Shown piece by piece: positions 1 through 6,393 of a stretch of DNA of 7,354 nucleotides (its first letter is position 1; the number at the start of each line of letters is the position of its first letter). The stretch comes from Candidatus Izemoplasma sp. (lineage in GTDB: Bacteria; Bacillota_I; Bacilli_A; Izemoplasmatales; Izemoplasmataceae): contig SKJA01000032.1 of NCBI GenBank assembly GCA_007116105.1, positions 1 through 7,354 on the forward strand, read 5' to 3'. Made by a program: the position numbers and the translations under genes. The notes under the pieces were generated by a model. The model was not told the origin of the DNA and ran no database searches. It saw only the letters and a list, made by a program, of their open reading frames with translations.

Positions 1-539
1 GCTTTTTTTGCGCTTTCAATTTCTTCATCCGCTTTTGGTCCCTTCATCGCGATAAAGTGACCGTTTGGTTTAACAAAGGGTACACACCACTCCATTAAGG
101 TCGGCAGTGCTGCCACTGCTCTAGCGGTAACCCATTGATATTGTTCTTTGAAGGCGAAATCCTCAATCCGTTGATGATGAATGTCAACATCAGAGAGTTC
201 TAAAGCTTTAACAAGGTGATTGAGGAACAAAGTTCTCTTGAGTGTTGCATCCACAATGGTCACCTTTAGTTCAGGGTACACAATCTTGAGTGGGATTGAT
301 GGAAACCCAGCACCACTCCCCACATCTAAGAGGGTACTGTCTTTATTGTCTAAAATAAAAGCCACCGAGAGAGAATCGAAAAAGTGTTTTTCATAGACCT
401 CTTCTCGTTGCGTAATGGCTGTTAGATTCATTTTAGCATTCCACTCAACTAACAGCTCATAATACGTTTCGAACTGTGTTTGCTGATGCTCAGTCAAATG
501 GATGCTCATGTTCTCAAGTAGTTGTAGAAATTTTTGCAT
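1..539 (-). CDS. rsmG: 16S rRNA (guanine-N7) methyltransferase RsmG (GidB), 3' end cut by window edge
   Basis: RsmG uses S-adenosylmethionine to methylate N7 of a guanosine in the 530 loop of 16S rRNA (G527 in E. coli numbering). My reading from the ATG at 537-539 gives about 179 residues with no stop before the window edge; the family is usually about 235-240 residues, so roughly the last quarter is missing. Seen in the translation: WNAKMNLT at residues 33-40, KHFFDSL at 51-57, the SAM-binding loop DVGSGAGFP at 72-80, an acidic strand end VTIVDA at 93-98, TARAVA at 138-143 and MKGPKADEE at 165-173, all typical of the family. The start is supported by AGGTGA at 544-549, four bases upstream. 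It lies downstream of mnmG on the same strand, the classic gidA-gidB order, but a strong terminator lies between them. Identification is secure. Confidence 0.96.
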   Translation of the reverse strand, partial: MQKFLQLLENMSIHLTEHQQTQFETYYELLVEWNAKMNLTAITQREEVYEKHFFDSLSVAFILDNKDSTLLDVGSGAGFPSIPLKIVYPELKVTIVDATLKRTLFLNHLVKALELSDVDIHHQRIEDFAFKEQYQWVTARAVAALPTLMEWCVPFVKPNGHFIAMKGPKADEEIESAKK

Positions 540-584
540 ATAATCACCTGTAATCATAGTACCATAAGCGTTAAAATTTGCCAT

Positions 585-609
585 AAAAAAACCAGACAAT
601 GTCTGGTTT
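585..609 (-). terminator. Intrinsic terminator at the end of mnmG
   Basis: On the minus strand, AAACCAGAC and GTCTGGTTT form a perfect 9-bp hairpin (589-597 with 601-609) around a 3-base loop, ending in a run of seven T (complement of 585-591). It is a textbook Rho-independent terminator for leftward transcription. The stem begins inside the mnmG stop codon (TAA, complement of 608-610), so there is no spacer between gene and terminator. The rsmG start lies about 46 bases further on, so rsmG must rely on read-through or on a promoter in 540-584, where I see only a weak TATGAT-like -10. Confidence 0.87.
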
Positions 610-2467
610 AAGCTTGAATAGATTTAAGGTAGACACTTAACACTGCAATGTCATTAGGATTGACACCACTGATGCGTGAGGCTTGCCCCAACGTCAGTGG
701 TCTGACACGACTGAGTTTATCTCTTGCCTCATGAGCGATGTTGTGAATCGACTCATATTGAATGTGCGATGGTATTTGCATGTTTTCTTGCTTATCTAGT
801 TTCTCTGCCAGTTTTACGGCTTTATGAATGTAGCCCTCATATTTCACATCAATTTCAATTTGTTCCAAAACATCCTTGTTTATGAGTTGATCAAACCCAA
901 AAACCTGTGCATGCTCTGCTTTAATTTCAGGCCGTTTCAATAAATCTAAAAATGTGACTTTATCTTTAATCGGCGCTGAGTTTAGTTGTTGCAGTTTTTC
1001 GATTGTATCCTTTTTTGGATACAACACAAGTGTCTCGAAAGATTGCTTTACGCTATCGATTTCTTGCTTTTTTTGAAGAAAAAGACGATATTTTTCTTCT
1101 TCAAGCAGGCCCACTTCGTATCCTTTTTCCATGAGTCTCATGTCGGCATTATCATGACGAAGTAATAAGCGATGTTCAGCCCGGGAGGTTAAAAGACGAT
1201 AGGGTTCTAGTGTCCCTTTGGTGACAAGGTCATCAATTAAAACACCAATATAGGCTTCATGACGCTTTAAAATAAGAGGCGCTTTGCCTTGTATTTTCAA
1301 GGTAGCATTGATGCCTGCCATAAGACCCTGACATGCGGCTTCTTCGTAACCACTTGTGCCGTTGATTTGTCCAGCAAAGTAGAGGTTTTTGACAGGTTTA
1401 CTTTCGAGTGTTGGCCATAGTTGTCGAGCATCAATCGCATCATACTCAATCGCATAAGCGTATTTTGTGATGACTGCATTTTCCAATCCAGGAATGGAGC
1501 GCACCATTTTTTCTTGAACATCTCTTGGCATGGATGTTGAAAATCCTTGGACGTAAATTTCATCCAGTTCAGCACTTTCTGGCTCTAAGAAAATTTGATG
1601 TCTTTCTTTGTCTTTAAATCGCACTAATTTATCTTCTATCGACGGACAGTATCTTGGGCCAACGCCTTCGACCACACCGCTGTACATCGCAGATTGATTT
1701 AAGTTTAGTTCAATAATCGTGTGTGTACTAGGAGAGGTGTACGTTAAATAACAATCGTATTGTTGATCAATGGCATATGGGGTTGGTTTGTCAAAACTAA
1801 AATACCGATGAACTGCATCACCTGGATGCTTCTCAGTTTTCGAAAAATCAATCGAGTCTGTTCTAAGACGTGGTGGTGTGCCTGTCTTTAAGCGAAAGAG
1901 TGGAAATCCGAGCGCTTCTAACTGAGGGCTCAACCCCATTGAAGGCTTTTGATCGTGGGGTGCGCCTGGTGTTTTAGAATGACCGACTAACAGTTGACTT
2001 TGCATGAAAGTACCCGTGGTGACAATCACTGCTTTCCCCTCATAACGAATACCGTTTTCGAGCAGAACGCCCTTCAAGATATCATTTTCAATCCAAAGTT
2101 TATCCACATAAGCCTCAACCACCTCGACATTAGGTTGCGACAAAATAACCTCGCGCATCCGACGAGAGTATTTGATTTTATCCGATTGAGCCCTTAACGC
2201 TTGTACAGCGGGGCCTTTCGAATGGTTTAAAAGACGCATCTGAATCTGGGTAGCGTCAGCATTTCTGGCCATTTCGCCACCCAAAGCATCAATTTCTCGG
2301 ACCACAATGCCCTTTGCAGGTCCTCCAATGGAAGGATTGCATGGCATGGCCGCGACAAACTTCATACTTCCTGTTACGAGAAGCACTTTTAAACCCATTC
2401 GAGCGGGTGCTAGGACGGCTTCACTACCCGCATGACCAGCACCAATCACAATAATATCGTACATCAT
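608..2467 (-). CDS. mnmG: tRNA uridine-5-carboxymethylaminomethyl modification enzyme MnmG (GidA)
   Basis: MnmG is the FAD-dependent partner of the GTPase MnmE. Together they install the (carboxymethyl)aminomethyl group at C5 of wobble U34 in several tRNAs, using methylene-tetrahydrofolate and NADH in the cytoplasm. The 619 residues match the usual family length of about 620-630. Visible landmarks: FAD-binding GAGHAG at residues 9-14, PCNPSIGGPAKG from residue 42 with Cys43, RYCPSIEDK with Cys274 (these two are the conserved cysteines of the family), YFAGQINGTSGYEEAACQG from residue 363, and the helical C-terminal region ending RVRPLTLGQASRISGVNPNDI. A GGTGA ribosome-binding site lies at 2471-2475. 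Either of two adjacent ATGs (2467 or 2464) could be the start. A proline (Pro21) sits in the LAPARMG helix where alanine is usual. mnmE is not in the window. Confidence 0.98.
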   Translation of the reverse strand: MMYDIIVIGAGHAGSEAVLAPARMGLKVLLVTGSMKFVAAMPCNPSIGGPAKGIVVREIDALGGEMARNADATQIQMRLLNHSKGPAVQALRAQSDKIKYSRRMREVILSQPNVEVVEAYVDKLWIENDILKGVLLENGIRYEGKAVIVTTGTFMQSQLLVGHSKTPGAPHDQKPSMGLSPQLEALGFPLFRLKTGTPPRLRTDSIDFSKTEKHPGDAVHRYFSFDKPTPYAIDQQYDCYLTYTSPSTHTIIELNLNQSAMYSGVVEGVGPRYCPSIEDKLVRFKDKERHQIFLEPESAELDEIYVQGFSTSMPRDVQEKMVRSIPGLENAVITKYAYAIEYDAIDARQLWPTLESKPVKNLYFAGQINGTSGYEEAACQGLMAGINATLKIQGKAPLILKRHEAYIGVLIDDLVTKGTLEPYRLLTSRAEHRLLLRHDNADMRLMEKGYEVGLLEEEKYRLFLQKKQEIDSVKQSFETLVLYPKKDTIEKLQQLNSAPIKDKVTFLDLLKRPEIKAEHAQVFGFDQLINKDVLEQIEIDVKYEGYIHKAVKLAEKLDKQENMQIPSHIQYESIHNIAHEARDKLSRVRPLTLGQASRISGVNPNDIAVLSVYLKSIQA

Positions 2468-2481
2468 AAATCACCATCATT

Positions 2482-2510
2482 ATTTTAATCGTTTGTTCAC
2501 TCATAGTAAA
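2482..2510 (-). promoter_or_regulatory. Candidate sigma-70-type promoter for mnmG
   Basis: On the minus strand a TTTACT -35-like element (complement of 2505-2510, 4 of 6 consensus bases) is separated by 17 bases from a TAAAAT -10 element (complement of 2482-2487, 5 of 6). The predicted transcription start is roughly ten bases from the mnmG start codon, giving a very short leader. This is recognition by eye without experimental support. Confidence 0.5.
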
Positions 2511-2520
2511 CAGATTAACT

Positions 2521-2548
2521 TTTATATTTGCGTGTCTTGGGCTATAAT
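2521..2548 (+). promoter_or_regulatory. Candidate sigma-70-type promoter for the two-component operon
   Basis: A perfect TATAAT -10 box (2543-2548) is preceded by a 16-base spacer and TTTATA (2521-2526), which matches 4 of 6 bases of the -35 consensus. Transcription would start near 2553-2556, immediately before the ribosome-binding site GAGGTG at 2557-2562. It diverges from the mnmG promoter within the same 99-bp intergenic region. Confidence 0.65.
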
Positions 2549-2566
2549 ACAACAAAGAGGTGGGTT

Positions 2567-3247
2567 ATGCAAAAACATATCTTAGTCGTGGAAGATGAAC
2601 AAACCATCAATCGCATGATTGCGAACTATTTCAAAAAAGAAGGTTATGCGGTTTCACAAGCGTTAAACGGTGAGGAAGCCCTCGCTATTTTTGCTCGTGA
2701 ACCCATTGATTTAGTGTGTCTTGATATCATGATGCCTAAGATGAACGGCTGGGAAGTGGCTTATAAGCTACGCGAAAGCTCCATGACACCGATTATCATG
2801 ATGTCTGCGTTATCCGAAGAAGACGACATTTTGAAGAGTTACGCACTTAAGGTTGACGATTATATAACGAAACCATTTAACCCTCGTGTCCTGGTTGCTA
2901 AAGTCGCAAACATGCTCGATCGTCTAGCGTTGACTCAAACGCCTGAAGGGCCAAATGTGCAGCGAAACAACATTCGTTTGAACATTCAAGAGAAGATTAT
3001 TTATCTTAATAACGTCAAACTACCACTCACCAAAAAAGAGTATGACCTCTTCAAGTTTTTCATTGAAAACGAGGGGGCCATTTGCTCTCGTAAATTGCTG
3101 CGTGAAACGGTGTGGGGTGAAGATGTTGAGGTAGATGAGCGCATTGTCGATACGTATGTTAAAAAGCTCCGTCATCATCTTGGGAAGTACAATGATTACA
3201 TTAAGACCATCTTTGGCGTAGGATATCGTTTTGAAACTCGTTCTTGA
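2567..3247 (+). CDS. OmpR/PhoB-family response regulator
   Basis: A cytoplasmic transcription factor activated by phosphorylation, presumably by the kinase encoded next. The 226 residues are typical of the family. The N-terminal receiver domain (about 3-118) shows the acidic pair Glu9-Asp10, the phosphoacceptor Asp53 in LDIMMPKMNG, the switch residue Ser80 and Lys102 in DDYITKPF. The C-terminal winged-helix DNA-binding domain (about 130-223) contains LTKKEYDLFKFF, SRKLLRETVWG, VDTYVKKLRHHLG and the closing IFGVGYRFE. I chose the ATG at 2567 because GAGGTG (2557-2562) sits four bases upstream; an upstream TTG at 2528 would add residues that run through the promoter. The kinase start overlaps its end. 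The stop is TGA followed directly by TAA. Target genes cannot be told from the sequence; autoregulation is plausible but unproven. Confidence 0.96.
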   Translation: MQKHILVVEDEQTINRMIANYFKKEGYAVSQALNGEEALAIFAREPIDLVCLDIMMPKMNGWEVAYKLRESSMTPIIMMSALSEEDDILKSYALKVDDYITKPFNPRVLVAKVANMLDRLALTQTPEGPNVQRNNIRLNIQEKIIYLNNVKLPLTKKEYDLFKFFIENEGAICSRKLLRETVWGEDVEVDERIVDTYVKKLRHHLGKYNDYIKTIFGVGYRFETRS

Positions 3248-4976
3248 TAAGTTTAAGAATTTTTACTATCGACAATCTCTCACAACCCAAATCATTCTTC
3301 TCATCATTATGGTCTTTACCTCTTTCTTCGTTGTACAGTTGATTTTAAATGCCATCTTTTTCCCCTCATTTTATCAACAACGTGAAACTTCAGCCAATGA
3401 AGCTGTCTTAATTGAATACGTGACACAACTAGAAAGTGTCAATGATGAAAATTTCTTTGACATCCAATTTGAGTTTACATCGAACCATAACATTACAACG
3501 GTTATTTTAGATGAAGATTTTCGATTCCTAACATCGTTGTTCAACCGCCTCACAGTCAGTGTTATGGATGCGAATGGCACGATGTTTGATGTTGAACTAA
3601 CGGATTATTTTGATATTGCGCTGGGTGATAACATCGTGGGTGTCATCACTCCTATAACGGAAAACCGCTACATTTTCACATCCTTGTTTATCAATAACGA
3701 ACAAGTCTCTTCCGGGCCTTGTTTCACTGATTGCACGAATGTTATCGGGGAAGTTCAAGGGGTGGATGTTCCTCGGAATCTTAACTATATTTTTAGCACT
3801 TATCCTAGAATTCAACGAGAACAAGCACGTTTATCGATGGAATTTTTAAGACCTCATCGGCACTTAAGTGGTTGGCGTTATCAATCAACCGATGGTCCTA
3901 TTGACATCATGGTGTATGTTAACCCGATTCAGCAAAACTATGTTATGACAATCTTCCCGATTGAGAACACCTCAACGATTGTCTCTATTCTCGCCTCGTA
4001 TCAAAACTTTGTCTATTTGTCAGCCCTGCTAATCATTTTACTTTGGAGTTTCCGTATTGGAAAAGTAGCAAGTAAACCCATTCGCAATGTCGAAGGGGTT
4101 GCCCGTGAGATTTCGAAACTAAACTTTGACGCAGAAGCGATTGAGTTCAAAAGTAAAGAGGCGACCTCGCTTTCAAAAAGTATTAACTTAATTTCGCGAA
4201 ACTTGCGTTCTGCTTTAGCCACCCTTAACCAAAACAACCAAGAACTGATGGAATTATATAAAGAACAGTCCGATCAAGTTGATCTTAAAAAACGTCTTGT
4301 TTCGTCCATTTCTCACGAGCTTAAGACCCCACTGATGATCATTCAAGTGACCATCCAAGGAATTTTAGATGGCATTGTCCCTCAAGAGGAAATTCATAGC
4401 GAGTTCGATGTCATCATGCAAGAAATCAATAAATCTACGTTGATGATTCAAGACTTACTACAGATCTATCGACTGGATTCTAAAGAAACAGAATTAAAAA
4501 TTGAACGATTCAACTTGTCGACGATGGTCCTTGACCTTGCAAGAGAGTTTAGTCCTCTCATTAAGCAATATCGTTTCTCCTATTTGGAAGACATCCAAGA
4601 GAACATCTACATTGATGGGGACTACAAATTGATGCAACGTGTTTTGTCGAACTTTATGACCAATGCGATAAAGTATACGCCAAAAGAAGAAACCATTGTG
4701 GTTGATGTGTATCAAAAAGACCAGTTTATTCACTTTGAGATGACCAATTATGGTGTGAGTATTCCCGAAGATCAAATTAACAATCTTTGGACACCCTTCT
4801 ATCGCTTAGATGATCGCGACACTGATAAAGAAGCAATTCGAGGTTCCGGTATTGGCTTATACCTAGTCAGTGAAGTCTTAAAAGCACATCAATTTGATTA
4901 TGGTCTTCAAAACGTTCAAGGCGGAGTCAAAGTCTACATCATCATCCCAAAACCTTACGACAAAAAATTCAACTAA
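3231..4976 (+). CDS. Membrane sensor histidine kinase, partner of the preceding response regulator
   Basis: A 581-residue sensor kinase expected to autophosphorylate on His362 and pass the phosphate to Asp53 of the upstream regulator. Order of parts: short cytoplasmic N-terminus, first membrane helix about 20-44, extracellular domain of about 205 residues, second membrane helix about 252-274, HAMP linker about 275-330, dimerisation domain with SSISHELKTP (His362), then the ATPase domain with N-box Asn474/Asn478, a degenerate G1 box TNYGVSIP (505-512) and G2 box RGSGIGLYLV (537-546). The extracellular region matches no fold I recognise; it holds the protein's only two cysteines, Cys164 and Cys168, spaced CX3C. 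The start is a TTG at 3231 with AGGA seven bases upstream (3220-3223); this start is needed to keep the first membrane helix whole and overlaps the regulator by 17 bp, suggesting coupled translation. The ligand is unknown; the catalytic half resembles VanS/VncS-type kinases. Confidence 0.95.
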   Translation: MKLVLDKFKNFYYRQSLTTQIILLIIMVFTSFFVVQLILNAIFFPSFYQQRETSANEAVLIEYVTQLESVNDENFFDIQFEFTSNHNITTVILDEDFRFLTSLFNRLTVSVMDANGTMFDVELTDYFDIALGDNIVGVITPITENRYIFTSLFINNEQVSSGPCFTDCTNVIGEVQGVDVPRNLNYIFSTYPRIQREQARLSMEFLRPHRHLSGWRYQSTDGPIDIMVYVNPIQQNYVMTIFPIENTSTIVSILASYQNFVYLSALLIILLWSFRIGKVASKPIRNVEGVAREISKLNFDAEAIEFKSKEATSLSKSINLISRNLRSALATLNQNNQELMELYKEQSDQVDLKKRLVSSISHELKTPLMIIQVTIQGILDGIVPQEEIHSEFDVIMQEINKSTLMIQDLLQIYRLDSKETELKIERFNLSTMVLDLAREFSPLIKQYRFSYLEDIQENIYIDGDYKLMQRVLSNFMTNAIKYTPKEETIVVDVYQKDQFIHFEMTNYGVSIPEDQINNLWTPFYRLDDRDTDKEAIRGSGIGLYLVSEVLKAHQFDYGLQNVQGGVKVYIIIPKPYDKKFN

Positions 4977-4978
4977 CT

Positions 4979-5024
4979 AAAAAAGTCCCCAGCCGTCAAC
5001 GTGTGACGAACTGGGGACTTTTTT
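4979..5024. terminator. Bidirectional intrinsic terminator between the kinase and HAD genes
   Basis: AAAAAAGTCCCCAG (4979-4992) is perfectly complementary to CTGGGGACTTTTTT (5011-5024). Each strand therefore has a GC-rich stem followed by six T, which can stop rightward transcription from the kinase operon and leftward transcription from the rpmE-HAD side. The loop is itself structured: CGTCA (4994-4998) pairs with TGACG (5004-5008) around a 5-base loop, extending the hairpin. It begins two bases after the kinase stop codon and ends four bases before the HAD stop codon. Confidence 0.93.
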
Positions 5025-5028
5025 ACTC

Positions 5029-5814
5029 TCATACCCTCTTAATCATTCCGAGTGTTTCAAACGCCTTAAAAATGCCATCTTGATCCACACTTTGTGTGAT
5101 CATGGTCGCAGCCGATTGAACTTTCGGGAGCGCATTTCCCATTGCGATGGATGTTGCGACATGTTCAAACATTGAAATATCATTCATCCCGTCACCAATG
5201 GCGATGGTGTCTTCAAACTTAAAGCCTAGCCAATCTCTCAATCGCTTCACACCGACTTCTTTCATACCTTCACCCATGGTCGCATCGTAACCAAAAGCAC
5301 ATGACTTTGTGAAGGTGAAATCAGCAAACTCGTCCATGATGACTTTCGGTAAAGGATCCTTCGTATAAATGATCATTTGTAAAACGCGATCATAATGGTC
5401 AAACTCTTCTGTCACTTGCGGGACTTCCTCGTTATAGTGTTGGGCAAACAGAATGTGAGCATCACCAAAGAGCGCTTTCGCTGTATAAACTTCTGCGGTC
5501 TGAAACGCCATGCCGATGTGGTGGTCTTCAAGGACCCTTGTTAATGCCTTAACCCGTGTTTCGGGCATCGTTTGGTGGTGGAGGATTTGATTTCCTACGC
5601 GCACATAGCGTCCATTTGAAGCAATGATGTGATCAATGTCTAATTGTTTGTCAAAACCATAAAGCAAAGAAGGGCATCGGCCTGTCGCAATCGCACAGAC
5701 ATGACCCGCTTCTTTTAGTTGCTTAACTGCTTCTTTTGTTGACGCGGGAATCTCATTCTTAGCGTGGTCGATGAGCGTCCCATCCATATCTAAAAAAATA
5801 AGCTTCTTTTTCAT
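5029..5814 (-). CDS. Cof-type HAD-superfamily (IIB) phosphatase
   Basis: A probable cytoplasmic Mg-dependent phosphatase of the haloacid dehalogenase superfamily, Cof subfamily, whose members hydrolyse sugar phosphates, flavin or PLP precursors and similar small phosphorylated metabolites; the substrate cannot be assigned here. All four core motifs are present in the 261 residues: DMDGT with nucleophile Asp9 and acid/base Asp11, Thr44 in AIATGR, Lys190 in EVGVKRL, and GDGMND at 207-212 for metal binding. The segment between motifs II and III is the large C2B cap that gates substrate access. The ATG is preceded by AGGAG (5821-5825) six bases upstream, itself only a few bases beyond the 3' end of the SRP RNA. 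It is the last gene of the leftward cluster. It stops at TGA with an in-frame TAA two codons later, before the shared terminator. Confidence 0.93.
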   Translation of the reverse strand: MKKKLIFLDMDGTLIDHAKNEIPASTKEAVKQLKEAGHVCAIATGRCPSLLYGFDKQLDIDHIIASNGRYVRVGNQILHHQTMPETRVKALTRVLEDHHIGMAFQTAEVYTAKALFGDAHILFAQHYNEEVPQVTEEFDHYDRVLQMIIYTKDPLPKVIMDEFADFTFTKSCAFGYDATMGEGMKEVGVKRLRDWLGFKFEDTIAIGDGMNDISMFEHVATSIAMGNALPKVQSAATMITQSVDQDGIFKAFETLGMIKRV

Positions 5815-5830
5815 GTTAGTCTCCTATAAA

Positions 5831-5942
5831 AATCTCCCATCAAGCATCCCCACCCACATGAATCAATTTCTTAAGGCTGCTTCATCTCTGACCTGACCTG
5901 GTTCAAAACGAAACATTGGATGAGGATGCTTGATAGGAGATT
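5831..5942 (-). ncRNA. ffs: Signal recognition particle RNA, small (4.5S) bacterial type
   Basis: The minus strand contains ACCAGGTCAGGTC followed by GAAGCAGCC (within about 5876-5902), the hallmark helix-8 core that binds the Ffh M domain. It is closed by an A-U pair and a GAGA tetraloop (complement of 5885-5888) in place of the common C-G closed GGAA. The ends form a 19-bp stem, 5831-5849 with 5924-5942, with a single G-U wobble. The roughly 112-nt length matches the 114-nt E. coli RNA and lacks an Alu domain. With Ffh and FtsY it targets nascent membrane proteins to the translocon. The 5' end overlaps the tadA stop codon. A weak promoter (TTCAAA, 16 bp, CATAAT at complement 5940-5945) would start transcription inside the stem, so processing from the tdk-tadA transcript seems as likely. 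Five U follow the stem and may terminate it. Exact ends are inferred from the stem. Confidence 0.95.
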
Positions 5943-6393
5943 ATGTGCGTTCTCTTAGTTGTTTGAAAAAGGATTGAAGAAGTGTTTTACATTCTTCTTC
6001 TAAGATGCCGGATTGAACACCGACGTGATGATTGAAAGGTTGATCAAAAAGATTGATGATGCTGTCATGCGCACCGCTCTTATACTCTTTTACACCATAA
6101 TAGACACTGCGCATACGACTCATGATGATGGCCCCTGCACACATTGGACACGGCTCTACTGTAACATATAAGTCACAATCTTCCAAGCGCCAAGAGTTAA
6201 AATGTTCACAGGCTTTTTCAATCGCCATAATTTCTGCATGCATGGTCGCTTTTTGAGCGGTTTGTCTTAAGTTATGACCTCTTGCGACGATCGTATCCTG
6301 ATACACGATGACTGCACCAATGGGGACTTCTCCTAAGGTTTGAGCATGCCGCGCTTCTTTTAGCGCTTCTTGCATAAAGCGTTCATGCTTCAT
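5941..6393 (-). CDS. tadA: tRNA-specific adenosine deaminase TadA
   Basis: TadA converts adenosine 34 to inosine in the anticodon of tRNA-Arg(ACG), letting one tRNA read CGU, CGC and CGA; it works as a cytoplasmic homodimer. The 150 residues match the family. The zinc-dependent deaminase site is complete: His52 and catalytic Glu54 in HAE, and Cys82 and Cys85 in PCPMC. The family-typical VPIGAVIV (23-30) and SRMRSVYYG are also present. The start ATG shares one base with the tdk stop (TAATG), so translation is probably coupled; only a weak AAGG lies upstream. Its TAA stop overlaps the 5' end of the SRP RNA. A tadA-SRP RNA order is also known from Bacillus, where dnaX follows; here an HAD gene follows instead. 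Confidence 0.97.
   Translation of the reverse strand: MKHERFMQEALKEARHAQTLGEVPIGAVIVYQDTIVARGHNLRQTAQKATMHAEIMAIEKACEHFNSWRLEDCDLYVTVEPCPMCAGAIIMSRMRSVYYGVKEYKSGAHDSIINLFDQPFNHHVGVQSGILEEECKTLLQSFFKQLRERT

Noticed and set aside
1297..1575. Minus-strand 92-codon open frame
   Set aside because: Alternate frame of mnmG on the same strand; the mnmG frame carries the conserved motifs.
2100..2108. Perfect DnaA box TTATCCACA, tempting because mnmG/rsmG often lie near oriC
   Set aside because: It is a single copy inside conserved mnmG coding sequence (encoding VDK); no cluster of boxes and no AT-rich unwinding region is visible.
1994..2197. Plus-strand 67-codon open frame
   Set aside because: Antisense shadow of mnmG with no ribosome-binding site and no recognisable protein pattern.
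2528..2566. Upstream TTG start for the response regulator
   Set aside because: It would translate the promoter -10 box and ribosome-binding site; the ATG at 2567 has a good GAGGTG and gives the usual receiver-domain N-terminus.
3374..4775. Several minus-strand open frames of 68-93 codons opposite the kinase
   Set aside because: Shadows of the kinase gene; no start signals, promoters or plausible proteins.
5820..5942. Inverted repeat flanking 5850-5923 considered as an insertion-sequence or attachment-site remnant
   Set aside because: The interior carries the SRP RNA core, so the inverted repeat is the closing stem of that RNA.
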